A DNA stretch of 64,000 bases, taken from contig NZ_BMMX01000022.1 in the NCBI RefSeq assembly GCF_014646155.1, positions 1 through 64,000 of the forward strand, written 5' to 3'. Under the pieces are notes generated by a model that saw nothing but the letters and a program-made list of their open reading frames with translations, searched no databases and was not told the DNA's origin. Made by a program: the position numbers and the translations under genes. This stretch comes from Mangrovihabitans endophyticus. Its GTDB lineage: Bacteria; Actinomycetota; Actinomycetes; Mycobacteriales; Micromonosporaceae. Below are positions 23,300-31,489 of this stretch, piece by piece (within the stretch, counting starts at the first letter, position 1; every line of letters begins with the position of its first letter).

Positions 23300-24271
23300 T
23301 CACCCGTCGCGTTCCGGGTAGCCGAAGGGCACCGCGGACACGTCGTCCAGCGCCTGCGTGATCTCCGCCGGCAGGGTCAGCTCCTCGCTGCGCAGGGCGC
23401 CCTGCAACTGCCCGGCGGTGCGGGCGCCCAGGATCGGCGCGGCCACCCCGGGCCGGTCCCGGATCCACGCCAGCGCCACCTCCAGCGGCGGCACCCCGAG
23501 ACCGGAGGCGGCCGTGACCACCGCCTGCACGATGCTGGAGGAGCGCGGCTCCAGATAGGTCTGCACGAAGGCGGCCAGGTGCGCCGACGCGGCCCGCGAG
23601 TCCAGCGGGCGCCCGTTGCGGTATTTGCCGGTGAGCACCCCGCGGCCCAGGGGCGACCACGCCAGCACCCCGATGCCCAGGGCCGAGGCCGCGGGCAGCA
23701 ACTCCCGCTCGATGCCGCGCTCCAGCAGCGAGTACTCCATCTGGGCGGCGACCACCGGGGCCCGTCCCGGGTACGCGGTCTGCCAGGTGGCCGCCCGCGC
23801 GGTCTGCCAGGCGGTGAAGTTCGAGACCCCCACGTAGCGGGCCCGCCCGCTGCTGACCGCGTGGTCCAGCGCGCCCAGCGTCTCCTCCAGCGGCGTCCCG
23901 CCGTCGTAGCCGTGCACCTGCCACAGGTCGACGTAGTCGGTGCCCAGGCGGCGCAGCGCGGCGTCCAGGGTGCGCAGCAGGTGGCCGCGGGAGGCGTCCC
24001 GGCGGCGGTGCCCGGACGTGCCCAGCCCGGCCTTGGTGGCGATCAGCACCTGGTCGCGCGCGACGAGCTGATCCAGCAGACTGCCGATGACCGACTCGGC
24101 GTCGCCGTCGCCGTAGACGTCGGCGGTGTCGATCAGGGTGCCGCCCGCCTCCAGGTAGAACTTGAGCTGGGCGGCCGCGTCGTCGGGATCGGTGTCCCGG
24201 CCCCAGGTCATGGTGCCGAGAGCGAGCCGGGAGACCGCCAGCCCGCTTCGGCCGAGCGGTCGCTGCTGCAT
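23300..24271 (-). CDS. Aldo/keto reductase
   Basis: A 323-aa NAD(P)H-dependent TIM-barrel reductase. The catalytic tetrad is visible: Asp and Tyr in LIDTADVYGDG, Lys in LIATKAG and His in LWQVHGYDG. C-terminal cofactor-binding segments (RARYVGVSNF, YSLLERGIERELLP, LAWSPLGRGVLTGKYRNG) are typical of the YajO/Tas-like AKR subgroup. The substrate is unknown. A -10 box TAAGGT lies 6 nt before the ATG at 24271. The gene is divergent from the F420-type oxidoreductase across 126 bp. Confidence 0.9.
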   Translation of the reverse strand: MQQRPLGRSGLAVSRLALGTMTWGRDTDPDDAAAQLKFYLEAGGTLIDTADVYGDGDAESVIGSLLDQLVARDQVLIATKAGLGTSGHRRRDASRGHLLRTLDAALRRLGTDYVDLWQVHGYDGGTPLEETLGALDHAVSSGRARYVGVSNFTAWQTARAATWQTAYPGRAPVVAAQMEYSLLERGIERELLPAASALGIGVLAWSPLGRGVLTGKYRNGRPLDSRAASAHLAAFVQTYLEPRSSSIVQAVVTAASGLGVPPLEVALAWIRDRPGVAAPILGARTAGQLQGALRSEELTLPAEITQALDDVSAVPFGYPERDG

Positions 24272-24277
24272 GGGTGA

Positions 24278-24283
24278 ACCTTA
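24278..24283 (-). promoter_or_regulatory. -10 box TAAGGT, leaderless start of aldo/keto reductase
   Basis: TANNNT on the minus strand, 6 nt before the ATG at 24271. Confidence 0.45.
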
Positions 24284-24355
24284 TTCAGGGGCTGCTCACC
24301 GCGTCATCGTCGAACCGGGTCGGTTACCGGACCGAAATCACCGCGGGTAGGTGCG

Positions 24356-24361
24356 TAGGCT
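24356..24361 (+). promoter_or_regulatory. -10 box TAGGCT before LLM oxidoreductase
   Basis: TANNNT 36 nt before the GTG at 24398. The leader contains the ribosome binding site GGGAGGG. Confidence 0.4.
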
Positions 24362-24397
24362 TCGCCCCGGGATCTTCGCGCCACCTCGGGAGGGCAT

Positions 24398-25447
24398 GTG
24401 CGGCTCGGACTCAGCCTCGGCTATCAAGCCTCGTGGAGCACACCGGCGGACCACCTCGCCATGGCGCAGGAGGCGGACCGCCTCGGCTTCGCCGTGGTGT
24501 GGGCCGCCGAGGCGTACGGCTCCGACTCGCCCTCGATGCTCGCCTGGATCGCCGGGCAGACGACCCGGATCGATGTGGGCGCGGCGGTGATGCAGATCCC
24601 GGCGCGCAGCCCGGCGATGACCGCGATGACCGCGGCCACCATCGACGCGCTGTCCGGCGGACGGTTCCGGCTCGGGCTCGGGGTGTCCGGCCCGCAGGTC
24701 TCCGAGGGCTGGCACGGGGTGCGGTTCGCCCACCCGCTGGGCCGCACCCGGGAGTACGTCGAGGTGGTGCGGATGGCGATCGCCCGCAAGCCGGTGGCCT
24801 ACGACGGCGAGCACTACCAGCTCCCGCTGCCCGGTGGCGCCGGCAAGGCGCTGCGCCTGGGCTTCCACCCGCCGCGCGCGGCGGTGCCCGTCTATCTGGC
24901 CGCGGTCGGCCCGCGCAACCTGGAACTGGCCGGCGAGATCGCCGACGGATGGCTGGCCGTGTTCTTCGCGCCGGACTCCGCGGCGGAGCTGCTGGCCCCG
25001 GTGGAACGCGGGCGTGCCGCGGCCGGCGCGACGATGGACGGCTTCGACGTGGCGCCCAGCGTGCCGGTGGTGGCCGGCGCCGACGTGGCCGCGTGCGCCG
25101 ACCTGATCCGGCCGTACGCGGCGCTGTACGTCGGCGGGATGGGCAGCCGGGAGCAGAACTTCTACAACCGCCTGGCGGTGCGCATGGGATACGCCGACGA
25201 CGCCCGCCGCGTGCAGGACCTCTACCTGGACCGCAAGCCGCGCGACGCGGCGGCCGCGGTGCCGCAGGAGTTCATCGAGCGCACCTCGATCCTGGGCGGC
25301 CGGGACCGGATGGTGGACCGCATCCGCGAGTACGCCGCCGCCGGCGTGGGGACGCTGTCGGTCAGTCCGTACGTGGGGGATCTGGACGCCGGCATCCGCA
25401 CCCTGCGGGCGGTCGCCGACGCGTACGACGCCGCGGGTGTCGCCTGA
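24398..25447 (+). CDS. LLM-class F420-dependent oxidoreductase
   Basis: A 349-aa luciferase-like TIM-barrel protein. The F420/flavin-binding pattern is visible: LGLSLGYQ at the first strand, GFAVVWAAEAYGSDS, IDVGAAVMQIPARSPAMTAMTAATIDALSGGRFRLGLGVSGPQV, and PVYLAAVGPRNLELAGEIADGW. In actinomycetes this subgroup (TIGR03559-like) uses coenzyme F420 rather than FMN; the substrate is unknown. The GTG at 24398 follows GGGAGGG. Its stop TGA overlaps the ATG of the next gene (TGATG), so translation is coupled to the phosphatase-like protein. Confidence 0.85.
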   Translation: MRLGLSLGYQASWSTPADHLAMAQEADRLGFAVVWAAEAYGSDSPSMLAWIAGQTTRIDVGAAVMQIPARSPAMTAMTAATIDALSGGRFRLGLGVSGPQVSEGWHGVRFAHPLGRTREYVEVVRMAIARKPVAYDGEHYQLPLPGGAGKALRLGFHPPRAAVPVYLAAVGPRNLELAGEIADGWLAVFFAPDSAAELLAPVERGRAAAGATMDGFDVAPSVPVVAGADVAACADLIRPYAALYVGGMGSREQNFYNRLAVRMGYADDARRVQDLYLDRKPRDAAAAVPQEFIERTSILGGRDRMVDRIREYAAAGVGTLSVSPYVGDLDAGIRTLRAVADAYDAAGVA

Positions 25448-26148
25448 TGGCCACGGTGCTGTTGCTGCGGCACGGGCGCACCGCCGCGAACGCCTCCGGC
25501 GGCCTGGCCGGCCGGCAGCCGGTGGAGATCGACGAGACCGGGCGCTCGCAGGCGCAGCGGGTCGGCGCCCGGCTGCGGGAGCTGCCGCTGGCGGCCGTGG
25601 TGACCAGCCCGCTGGTGCGCTGCCGGCAGACCCTTGAGCTGGCGCTGCCGGGCGCCGAGCCGGTGACCGACGACGGCCTGATCGAGTGCGGGTACGGCGA
25701 CTGGGAGGGCCAGCCGCTGAAGAAGCTGGCCAAGGACCCGCTGTGGCCGGTGGTGCAGCAGCATCCCAGCGCGGCGGTGTTCCCCGGCGGTGAGGCGATG
25801 GCCGCGATGAGCGCCCGCGCGGTGGCCGCAGTGCGGCGCTGGGACGCCCGGGTGACGCGGGAACACGGCCCGGAGGCGCTCTGGCTGGCGTGCAGCCACG
25901 GCGATGTGATCAAGGCGATCGTGGCCGACGCGCTCGGCCTGCACCTGGACGACTTCCAGCGCATCGTCACCGATCCGGCCTCGGTCAGCGTGATCCGCTA
26001 CACGCCCACCCGCCCGTTCGTGCTGCGCCTCAACGACACCGCCGACCTGAGCGGCCTGGTGCCGCCGCCGAAGGGGCGGCGGCGCGCGGCGCGCGCGGCG
26101 CCGTCGTCCGACGCGGTGGTCGGCGGAGGCGGGGGAGCGGGCGCCTGA
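25447..26148 (+). CDS. Histidine phosphatase family protein (MSMEG_4193-like)
   Basis: A 233-aa phosphoglycerate-mutase-fold phosphatase. Catalytic elements are LLLRHGRTAAN (phospho-accepting His), LVRCRQTLELAL (Arg), LIECGYGDWEGQPL (acid Glu) and ACSHGDVIKAI (second His). It belongs to a subgroup that in actinomycetes neighbours the DUF3090 and SCO1664 genes, as here. The last ~35 residues are a basic then Gly-rich tail. The ATG overlaps the upstream stop by one base. The small-molecule or protein substrate is unknown. Confidence 0.85.
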   Translation: MATVLLLRHGRTAANASGGLAGRQPVEIDETGRSQAQRVGARLRELPLAAVVTSPLVRCRQTLELALPGAEPVTDDGLIECGYGDWEGQPLKKLAKDPLWPVVQQHPSAAVFPGGEAMAAMSARAVAAVRRWDARVTREHGPEALWLACSHGDVIKAIVADALGLHLDDFQRIVTDPASVSVIRYTPTRPFVLRLNDTADLSGLVPPPKGRRRAARAAPSSDAVVGGGGGAGA

Positions 26149-26257
26149 CCGCAACCGTGCTGTCACAAAAAGTGATCAAAGATGTGCGCTGAGTCGCCCA
26201 TCGTTGCGCCCATGGCGAACCGGCCCGGTGCGCTGCACGCGCCGTCCACCGGACGGA

Positions 26258-26263
26258 TAGGGT
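26258..26263 (+). promoter_or_regulatory. -10 box TAGGGT, leaderless start of DUF3090 gene
   Basis: TANNNT 7 nt before the ATG at 26271. It separates DUF3090-SCO1664 from the phosphatase gene as a second transcript. Confidence 0.55.
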
Positions 26264-26270
26264 CATCGGT

Positions 26271-26861
26271 ATGACCCACCAGGTGCATGCCTTCGAGCCG
26301 CCCGAGCGGTTCGTCGCCGGGACGGTGGGCGAGCCAGGCGACCGGACGTTCTTCCTGCAGGCCCGCGGTGGCGGGCGAGTGGTCAGCGTGGCGCTGGAGA
26401 AGGTCCAGGTGCAGCTACTCGCCGAGAAGCTGGAGGAGCTGCTGACCGAGGCCAGCCGCCGGTTCGGAGTGGACCTGCCGGACCTGTCACCGCTGGCCAC
26501 CAACGACAACGAGCCGCTGGACACGCCCGTCGACGAGGAATTCCGCGTCGGCACCCTCGGCCTGGCCTTCGACGTGGACACGAGCACCGTGGTGATCGAG
26601 GCGATCGAGGCCGGCGAGGGCGACGTCGAGGCGGACCTCACCGCGGAGGACGAGACCCCGACCCTCGAAGAGGGCGAGGACGACGAGCCGGACGACGCGC
26701 TCGACCGGCTGCGCGTCCGGCTGACCCCCGAGGCCACCCGGGCGTTCATCGACCGCGCGAAACGCGTGGTGGCGGCCGGCCGGCCGCCGTGCCCGCTGTG
26801 CGGTCAGCCGCTGGATCCGGCCGGGCACCTGTGTCCCCGGCACAACGGCTACCATCGATGA
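26271..26861 (+). CDS. DUF3090 family protein with zinc-knuckle tail
   Basis: A 196-aa protein. The N-terminal ~115 residues (FEPPERFVAGTVGEPGDRTFFLQA...VSVALEKVQVQLLAEKLEELL) match DUF3090. An acidic linker follows, and the C-terminus has CPLCGQPLDPAGHLCPRHNG, a CxxC...CxxH zinc knuckle. It overlaps the SCO1664-like gene as ATGA, so the two are co-translated; the pair and the preceding phosphatase are a conserved actinobacterial set. A role with the kinase-like SCO1664 protein is likely, but the process is unknown. Confidence 0.85.
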   Translation: MTHQVHAFEPPERFVAGTVGEPGDRTFFLQARGGGRVVSVALEKVQVQLLAEKLEELLTEASRRFGVDLPDLSPLATNDNEPLDTPVDEEFRVGTLGLAFDVDTSTVVIEAIEAGEGDVEADLTAEDETPTLEEGEDDEPDDALDRLRVRLTPEATRAFIDRAKRVVAAGRPPCPLCGQPLDPAGHLCPRHNGYHR

Positions 26862-27664
26862 CGATCTCCGTGTTGCCCGAGGACGAGGCCGTCGCACTGC
26901 TCTCGCGCGGGCATCTGGAGATCGAGGGACGGCTGGTCGACGCCTCCAACACCACGGTCCGGTGCGAGATCAGCCTGGACGGGCTCACCCGCCGTTGCGT
27001 CTACAAGCCGGTCCGCGGGGAGCGGCCGCTGTGGGACTTCCCGGACGGCACGCTCGCCGGGCGCGAGGTGTCGGCCTACCTGGTGTCCCAGGCGACCGGC
27101 TGGGACCTGGTGCCACCCACCGTGCTGCGCGACGGACCGCTCGGCCCGGGCGCCTGCCAGCTATGGATCGACGAGCCGTCCGGGGCCGACGCGCTGATCG
27201 GTTTCGTCCCGGCATACGACGTGCCGCAGGGCTGGTTCCCGGTCGCCTCGGCCCGCGACGACGAGGGCGACGCGTACGCGCTGGCACACGCCGACGACGC
27301 GCGGCTGGCCCGGCTCGCGGTCCTCGACGCGGTGATCAACAATGCCGACCGCAAGGGCGCGCACGTGCTCTACGGACCGGGCGACCGCCTCTACGGGGTG
27401 GACCACGGCGTGAGCTTCCACGTGGAGAACAAGCTGCGCACCGTTCTCTGGGGCTGGACCGGGAAGCCGCTGCCGGAGGACGTGGTGGCGGTGCTGACCG
27501 ACCTGTCGGCCCGGATGGACCAGGCCCTGGTCCCGGCGCTGGAGGAGCATCTGACCCTCGCCGAGGTGCGCCAGGTGCGCCGGCGCATCACCCGGCTGCT
27601 GCGGGCGGGCCGGTTCCCGCAACCGCCGCGCGACTGGCCGGCGGTGCCCTGGCCGCCGGTCTAG
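26858..27664 (+). CDS. SCO1664 family kinase-like protein
   Basis: A 268-aa protein of the PI3/4-kinase-like SCO1664 group. Visible features: YKPVRGERPLWDFP with a candidate nucleotide-binding Lys, GREVSAYLVSQATGWDLVPPTV, a catalytic-loop-like LDAVINNADRKGAHVL (Asp/Asn) and YGVDHGVSFH resembling the metal-binding DFG/DHG. It could be a protein or small-molecule kinase, but no activity is established to my knowledge. The start is the ATG at 26858, overlapping the DUF3090 stop by 4 nt. It converges on the GntR gene with 13 bp between stops. Confidence 0.85.
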   Translation: MTISVLPEDEAVALLSRGHLEIEGRLVDASNTTVRCEISLDGLTRRCVYKPVRGERPLWDFPDGTLAGREVSAYLVSQATGWDLVPPTVLRDGPLGPGACQLWIDEPSGADALIGFVPAYDVPQGWFPVASARDDEGDAYALAHADDARLARLAVLDAVINNADRKGAHVLYGPGDRLYGVDHGVSFHVENKLRTVLWGWTGKPLPEDVVAVLTDLSARMDQALVPALEEHLTLAEVRQVRRRITRLLRAGRFPQPPRDWPAVPWPPV

Positions 27665-27677
27665 GCCGGCGTCGCGA

Positions 27678-28469
27678 TCAGGCCAGGGCGAGGCCCGGGT
27701 CGGGATCCGGGTCCGCGGCCGGCTCCGGCACCCGGTACTCCTCGGTCAGCGTGGTCATCGGTCCCGGCCAGGTCGCCTGCGCCACCTCGATCGGCCGGCG
27801 TGTCTCGTCGAAGGCCACATGCAGCAGGTGCAGCACCGGAGTGTCCGGGCGGATCTGCAGGATCTCCGCCTCCTCCCGGCTCGGCTGGCGGGCGCTGATG
27901 GTGTCCGTCGCCCACGTGTAGCGCCGGCCCAGCGCCTCCTCCGCCTCCTGATAGAGCGGGCGGCCGAACGCCTCCCGCCGCTCCAGGGAGGTGCCGCGGG
28001 CGTCGGCCACGCGGAACCAGGACGCACCCACCTCGACGCAGGCGTCCTCGGTGCGGACCAGATGCCGCCGGACCAGCATCTCCGTCCCGTCGCGGACGCC
28101 GAACGCGTCGGCCACCTCGCCGGGCGCCGCCTCGCGGCCCACCGCGGCCAGTTGCTGGCGGTACCGCGCGGCCAGGTCGGCGTGGTATCCGCGATGTGCG
28201 CCGTACCGGCCGCGGGAGAGGCGGTTCAGCCGGCGTCGGGTGCCCCGCACGTACGTCCCGGATCCCGGCTTGGTGATCAGCACGCCCTCGACCCGCAACT
28301 GGTCGACGGTGCGCTGCACGGTCTGCTTGGCCACGCCGAACATGTCCGCCATGGCCGGGATGGACGGTAGCCGCTCGCCGGGCTGCCAGTCGCCACGGCG
28401 GATGCGCTCGCGCAACTGGGCGGCGATCTGACGGTGCGGGAACTCGGCGGCGCCGGGGTTGATCGACAT
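27678..28469 (-). CDS. GntR/HutC family regulator with UTRA domain
   Basis: A 263-aa repressor-type protein. Residues about 10-80 are a GntR winged helix (IAAQLRERIRRGDWQPGERLPSIPAMADMFGVAKQTVQRTVDQL), and about 95-250 a UTRA effector-binding domain (GTEMLVRRHLVRTEDACVEVGASWF, PLYQEAEEALG, VLHLLHVAFDETRRPIEVAQATWPG). HutC-type regulators usually sense a metabolite and repress their own promoter. A ribosome binding site GGAGGT precedes the ATG at 28469. A doubled CCTAGG palindrome overlaps its -10 box, consistent with autoregulation. The C-terminal tail is a DPDPDPGLALA repeat. Confidence 0.9.
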   Translation of the reverse strand: MSINPGAAEFPHRQIAAQLRERIRRGDWQPGERLPSIPAMADMFGVAKQTVQRTVDQLRVEGVLITKPGSGTYVRGTRRRLNRLSRGRYGAHRGYHADLAARYRQQLAAVGREAAPGEVADAFGVRDGTEMLVRRHLVRTEDACVEVGASWFRVADARGTSLERREAFGRPLYQEAEEALGRRYTWATDTISARQPSREEAEILQIRPDTPVLHLLHVAFDETRRPIEVAQATWPGPMTTLTEEYRVPEPAADPDPDPGLALA

Positions 28470-28481
28470 GGAGACCTCCAG

Positions 28482-28497
28482 ACCCTAGGTTCCTAGG
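28482..28497 (-). promoter_or_regulatory. Doubled CCTAGG palindrome overlapping -10 box TAGGGT of gntR gene
   Basis: CCTAGG-tt-CCTAGG (28484-28497) overlaps a minus-strand -10 box TAGGGT (28487-28482), 12 nt before the GntR start. Two palindromic hexamers 8 bp apart, over the promoter of a GntR gene, are a likely operator for that protein. Confidence 0.6.
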
Positions 28498-28637
28498 ATG
28501 CCGTACGCGCTGTGCGCCGGCACCCGCGACACGCCGACGGCACCGGACGCCGGACGTGCCGGGCCGGGTCCCAGGCGGTGTTCGGGAGTCTGGTGGAATG
28601 CTGGCAACCGTTCGATGCGCGATGGAAGGTCCGATAG

Positions 28638-28985
28638 ATGGAAGCCTTGCGGCTGATCCTGCTCTACCTGCACCTCGTCGGGTTCGCCCTGCTGCTCGGC
28701 GGCGCGATCACGCAGTGGTTCACCGGCCGGACCCGGATCAACCCGGCCATGCTCTGGGGCGCGGGCATCCAGGTGGTCACCGGTCTCGGGCTGTCCGCGC
28801 CGCTGCGCGGTGGCGGCGATGCCGAACCGAGCGTGGTCAAGCTGGCGGTGAAGCTGATCATCGGCATTCTGATCTTCATCATGGTCTTCTTCTCGCGCCG
28901 CCGCGAGGAGGTCAACCGCGGCCACTTCATCGGCATCGTGGCGCTGACCCTGATCAACGCCGCGGTGGCGGTCTTCTGGCACTGA
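28638..28985 (+). CDS. Small integral membrane protein
   Basis: A 115-aa protein with four hydrophobic segments: LILLYLHLVGFALLLGGAI, LWGAGIQVVTGLGLSAPL, VKLAVKLIIGILIFIMVFF and FIGIVALTLINAAVAVFW. Conserved His in LYLHLVG resembles haem-ligand positions of small membrane proteins, but that is speculative. It is common in actinomycetes without known function. GGAAGG lies 8-13 nt before the ATG. Probably monocistronic. Confidence 0.7.
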   Translation: MEALRLILLYLHLVGFALLLGGAITQWFTGRTRINPAMLWGAGIQVVTGLGLSAPLRGGGDAEPSVVKLAVKLIIGILIFIMVFFSRRREEVNRGHFIGIVALTLINAAVAVFWH

Positions 28986-29039
28986 CGCCTTCGCGGGATA
29001 TCGATTGCCGGTGCCGCGCCGGGCCGCGAGGCTGGGCTC

Positions 29040-29837
29040 ATGATTGAGCCGGAGATCATGACCTACTACGAACACGGCGGGGAACACCACCGGCTCGCCA
29101 CCGGCGCAGGCCGCCTGGAGTTCCTGCGCACCTGGGACGTGCTCGGCCGGGTGCTGCCCGGTCCTCCCGGCCGGATCCTCGACGTCGGCGGCGCCACGGG
29201 GGTGTACGCCGCGCCGCTCGCCCGTGCCGGGTACGACGTGCTGGTGATCGACCCGGTGCCGGACCATGTCGCCGCGGCCGGAGCCTGCGACGGAGTCGCC
29301 GCGACGCTGGGTGACGCCCGTTCGCTTCCGGTGCCCGACGGCGGGGCGGACGCGGTGCTCCTGCTCGGGCCGCTCTACCACCTGCCGGAGCGCGGCGACC
29401 GGGTCACCGCCTGGCGGGAGGCGGCGCGGGCCGCGCGTACCGGCGGGGTCGTCATCGGTGCGGGCATCAGCCGCTTCGCGTCGATGCTCGACGGCTTCGG
29501 CAAGGGCTTCTTCGCCGAGCCGGGATACCGTCCCCTCGTCGAGGGAGCCCTGCGGGACGGCGCGCACCGCAACGTTGCCGACCGGGAGCGCTGGTTCACC
29601 AGCGCCTACTTTCACCGGCCCGAGGAGGCGGCGGCCGAGGCGGGGGAGGCGGGCCTGCGGGAGGTACGCACGGTGGCCGTCGAAGGGCCGGTATGGCTGA
29701 CCGGCCCGCGCGTGGACGAGTTCCTGGACGATCCACGGCTGGCCGAACTCACCCTGGACATGCTGCGCCGGGTGGAGGCGGAGCCCAGCCTGCTAGGGGC
29801 GAGCAGTCACCTGCTGACCATCGGGCGCACCGCTTGA
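29040..29837 (+). CDS. SAM-dependent methyltransferase
   Basis: A 265-aa class I methyltransferase. Motif I is RILDVGGATGVYAAPLA, motif II is around VLVIDPVPDHV, and the later GARSLPVPDGGADAVLLLGPLYHL-like part (residues about 98-120) is the motif III/IV region. Family members of this type (UbiE/small-molecule group) methylate small molecules; the target is unknown. A -10-like GAGGCT lies 6 nt before the ATG at 29040, with no ribosome binding site. It converges on the PAC2 gene. Confidence 0.8.
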   Translation: MIEPEIMTYYEHGGEHHRLATGAGRLEFLRTWDVLGRVLPGPPGRILDVGGATGVYAAPLARAGYDVLVIDPVPDHVAAAGACDGVAATLGDARSLPVPDGGADAVLLLGPLYHLPERGDRVTAWREAARAARTGGVVIGAGISRFASMLDGFGKGFFAEPGYRPLVEGALRDGAHRNVADRERWFTSAYFHRPEEAAAEAGEAGLREVRTVAVEGPVWLTGPRVDEFLDDPRLAELTLDMLRRVEAEPSLLGASSHLLTIGRTA

Positions 29838-29895
29838 GCCGCGTGGGCTGAGCCGCGTGCCGCCGGGTGCTCCTGCCGTGTCGGCTGCGGGCCGG

Positions 29896-30765
29896 TCACC
29901 ACGACCCGGCGGTCGGGCCCGCCGAGCCGCCCCGGCGCCGCAGGTACTTCTCGAACTCGGTCGCGATCTCGTCGCCCGTGAGCGGTTGAATGCCCTCGTC
30001 GCCCACGCGTTCCTCCAGCTCGCGGACGTACTCGCCGAGCTCGCTGTCCTGCTCGGCCGCCGCGCGGACGCGCTTCTCCCACTCGCCCGCCTCCTCCGCC
30101 AGGTCCGCCATCGGCACCGGCAGGTCGAGCACGTCTTCGATGCGGTGCAGCAGCGCCAGGGTCGCTTTCGGGCAGGGTGGATTGTTCGCGTAGTGCGGCA
30201 CGTGCACCCAGAAGGACATCGCGTCCAGTTCTGCCCGGGTGCAGGCTTCCTGGAGCACGCCCACGATCCCGGTCGGCCCGTCGTAGCGGGTCGGCACGAT
30301 CTTGTATTTCTCGGCCGCGGTGGAGTCGGCCGCGGCTCCGCTGATCGGCAGCGGGCGGGTGTACGGCACATCGGCGAGCAGCGCGCCGAGGAGCACCACC
30401 TTCTCGATCTCCAGGCTGTGGCACACCTCCAGGACCTGTTCGCAGAAGGTCCGCCAGCGCATGCTGGGCTCGATGCCCCGGATGAGCACGACGTCACGCT
30501 CGACGCCGGGCGGGCTGGCCACCATGAAACGGGTGGTCGGCCACTCGATTTTGCGGGCCTCGCCGTCCGTCATGGCGACGGTGGGACGGCTGACTTGGAA
30601 GTCGTAGAACTCTTCCGGGTCGATGGAGGTGATCTCCCGTGCCTGCCAGACCTGTTCGAGATGCTCCACCGCCGCGGTCGACGCGTCGGCGGCATCGTTC
30701 CAGCCCTCGAACGCGGCGATGGCCACGGGGGAGCGCAGGAGGGGAAGACCGTCGAACTCTGTCAC
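29896..30765 (-). CDS. PAC2 family protein
   Basis: A 289-aa protein with the PAC2 fold signature of actinobacterial members: VAIAAFEGWNDAADASTAAVEHL at the N-terminus, FYDFQVSRPTV, DVVLIRGIEPSMRWRTF, VVLLGALLADVPYTRP, and FWVHVPHYANNPPCPKATLALLHRIEDVL. PAC2 is named after eukaryotic proteasome assembly chaperones, and Rv2125 is the mycobacterial relative in the same neighbourhood. No role in bacterial proteasome assembly has been shown to my knowledge. The C-terminal 60 residues are acidic and helical. The GTG at 30765 follows AAGGTG. Confidence 0.85.
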   Translation of the reverse strand: MTEFDGLPLLRSPVAIAAFEGWNDAADASTAAVEHLEQVWQAREITSIDPEEFYDFQVSRPTVAMTDGEARKIEWPTTRFMVASPPGVERDVVLIRGIEPSMRWRTFCEQVLEVCHSLEIEKVVLLGALLADVPYTRPLPISGAAADSTAAEKYKIVPTRYDGPTGIVGVLQEACTRAELDAMSFWVHVPHYANNPPCPKATLALLHRIEDVLDLPVPMADLAEEAGEWEKRVRAAAEQDSELGEYVRELEERVGDEGIQPLTGDEIATEFEKYLRRRGGSAGPTAGSW

Positions 30766-30897
30766 GATGACACCTTTCGAGACGCGCGTGCCGCAAGCCT
30801 ACGTGCCGCGCACCCCGCCCCGCCCGGTGCCGCGCGGGGCGGCGCCGGGCGCCGGTACGAATCCCCTGATACCAGCCAAGAGCCGCCGAAAACGGCG

Positions 30898-30903
30898 CAT
30901 ACT
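30898..30903 (+). promoter_or_regulatory. -10-like CATACT before membrane PH protein
   Basis: Hexamer 6 nt before the GTG at 30910; it keeps the A2 and T6 of TANNNT but not T1. Confidence 0.3.
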
Positions 30904-30909
30904 GCGAAC

Positions 30910-31455
30910 GTGCCTGCTCCCGCGGTCGGTCCCGCCGACGACACCGTGTCGTTCGCTCAGCCACGGGGGATGGTGTTCGTCACCGTCCTCTGGGTGGTGG
31001 CCGCGGTGTGGGCCGCCTGCCGCGGCCTGTCGCTGCTGATCCTGCTCGCGGCGGGCGCCCGCGTCACCGTCGCGGACCTGATCGGGGTGGGGGAGAGCCT
31101 GCTCGTCGTCCCGGCGGTGGCCACCTGCGTGATCATGCTCGTCGCGTGGAACCGGCTGGGATGGCTGCGCAGCAACGTGCACGGCGTGGAGTTCGCCGCG
31201 ACCGGCCGGCGCGGCGTGCGGCTGCCGTGGTCGGCGATCGCCGCGGTTGCCCTGCGCCGCCGCGGCCCGTTCACCGAGCTGGTGGTGACGCCGTCCGCCG
31301 CGGGCGCGATCACCGTCGCCGACGGTCCGGGACGGGCTCCCCGTACGCGTCGTCGCGGGGCGGAGGTGGCGTACCTGGTCGACGTCGGCCTGATGTCGCC
31401 CGGACCGCGCACCCTGCTGGCCGAGCTGCATCGCCGCCTGCCGGGCAAGGTCTGA
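30910..31455 (+). CDS. Membrane protein with bacterial PH-like domain
   Basis: A 181-aa protein. Two hydrophobic segments (FVTVLWVVAAVWAACRG..., LLVVPAVATCVIMLVAW) are followed by a domain starting HGVEFAATGRRGVRLPWSAIAAVALRRRGPFTELVV, the usual pattern of a bPH (DUF304-like) domain on the cytoplasmic face. Function unknown. The GTG at 30910 is chosen because of the -10-like box just before it; the frame is open further upstream but overlaps the promoter of the divergent PAC2 gene. Confidence 0.65.
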   Translation: MPAPAVGPADDTVSFAQPRGMVFVTVLWVVAAVWAACRGLSLLILLAAGARVTVADLIGVGESLLVVPAVATCVIMLVAWNRLGWLRSNVHGVEFAATGRRGVRLPWSAIAAVALRRRGPFTELVVTPSAAGAITVADGPGRAPRTRRRGAEVAYLVDVGLMSPGPRTLLAELHRRLPGKV

Positions 31456-31489
31456 CTCGTCACGTCCTCGACGGGGACGGCACGGGGCG

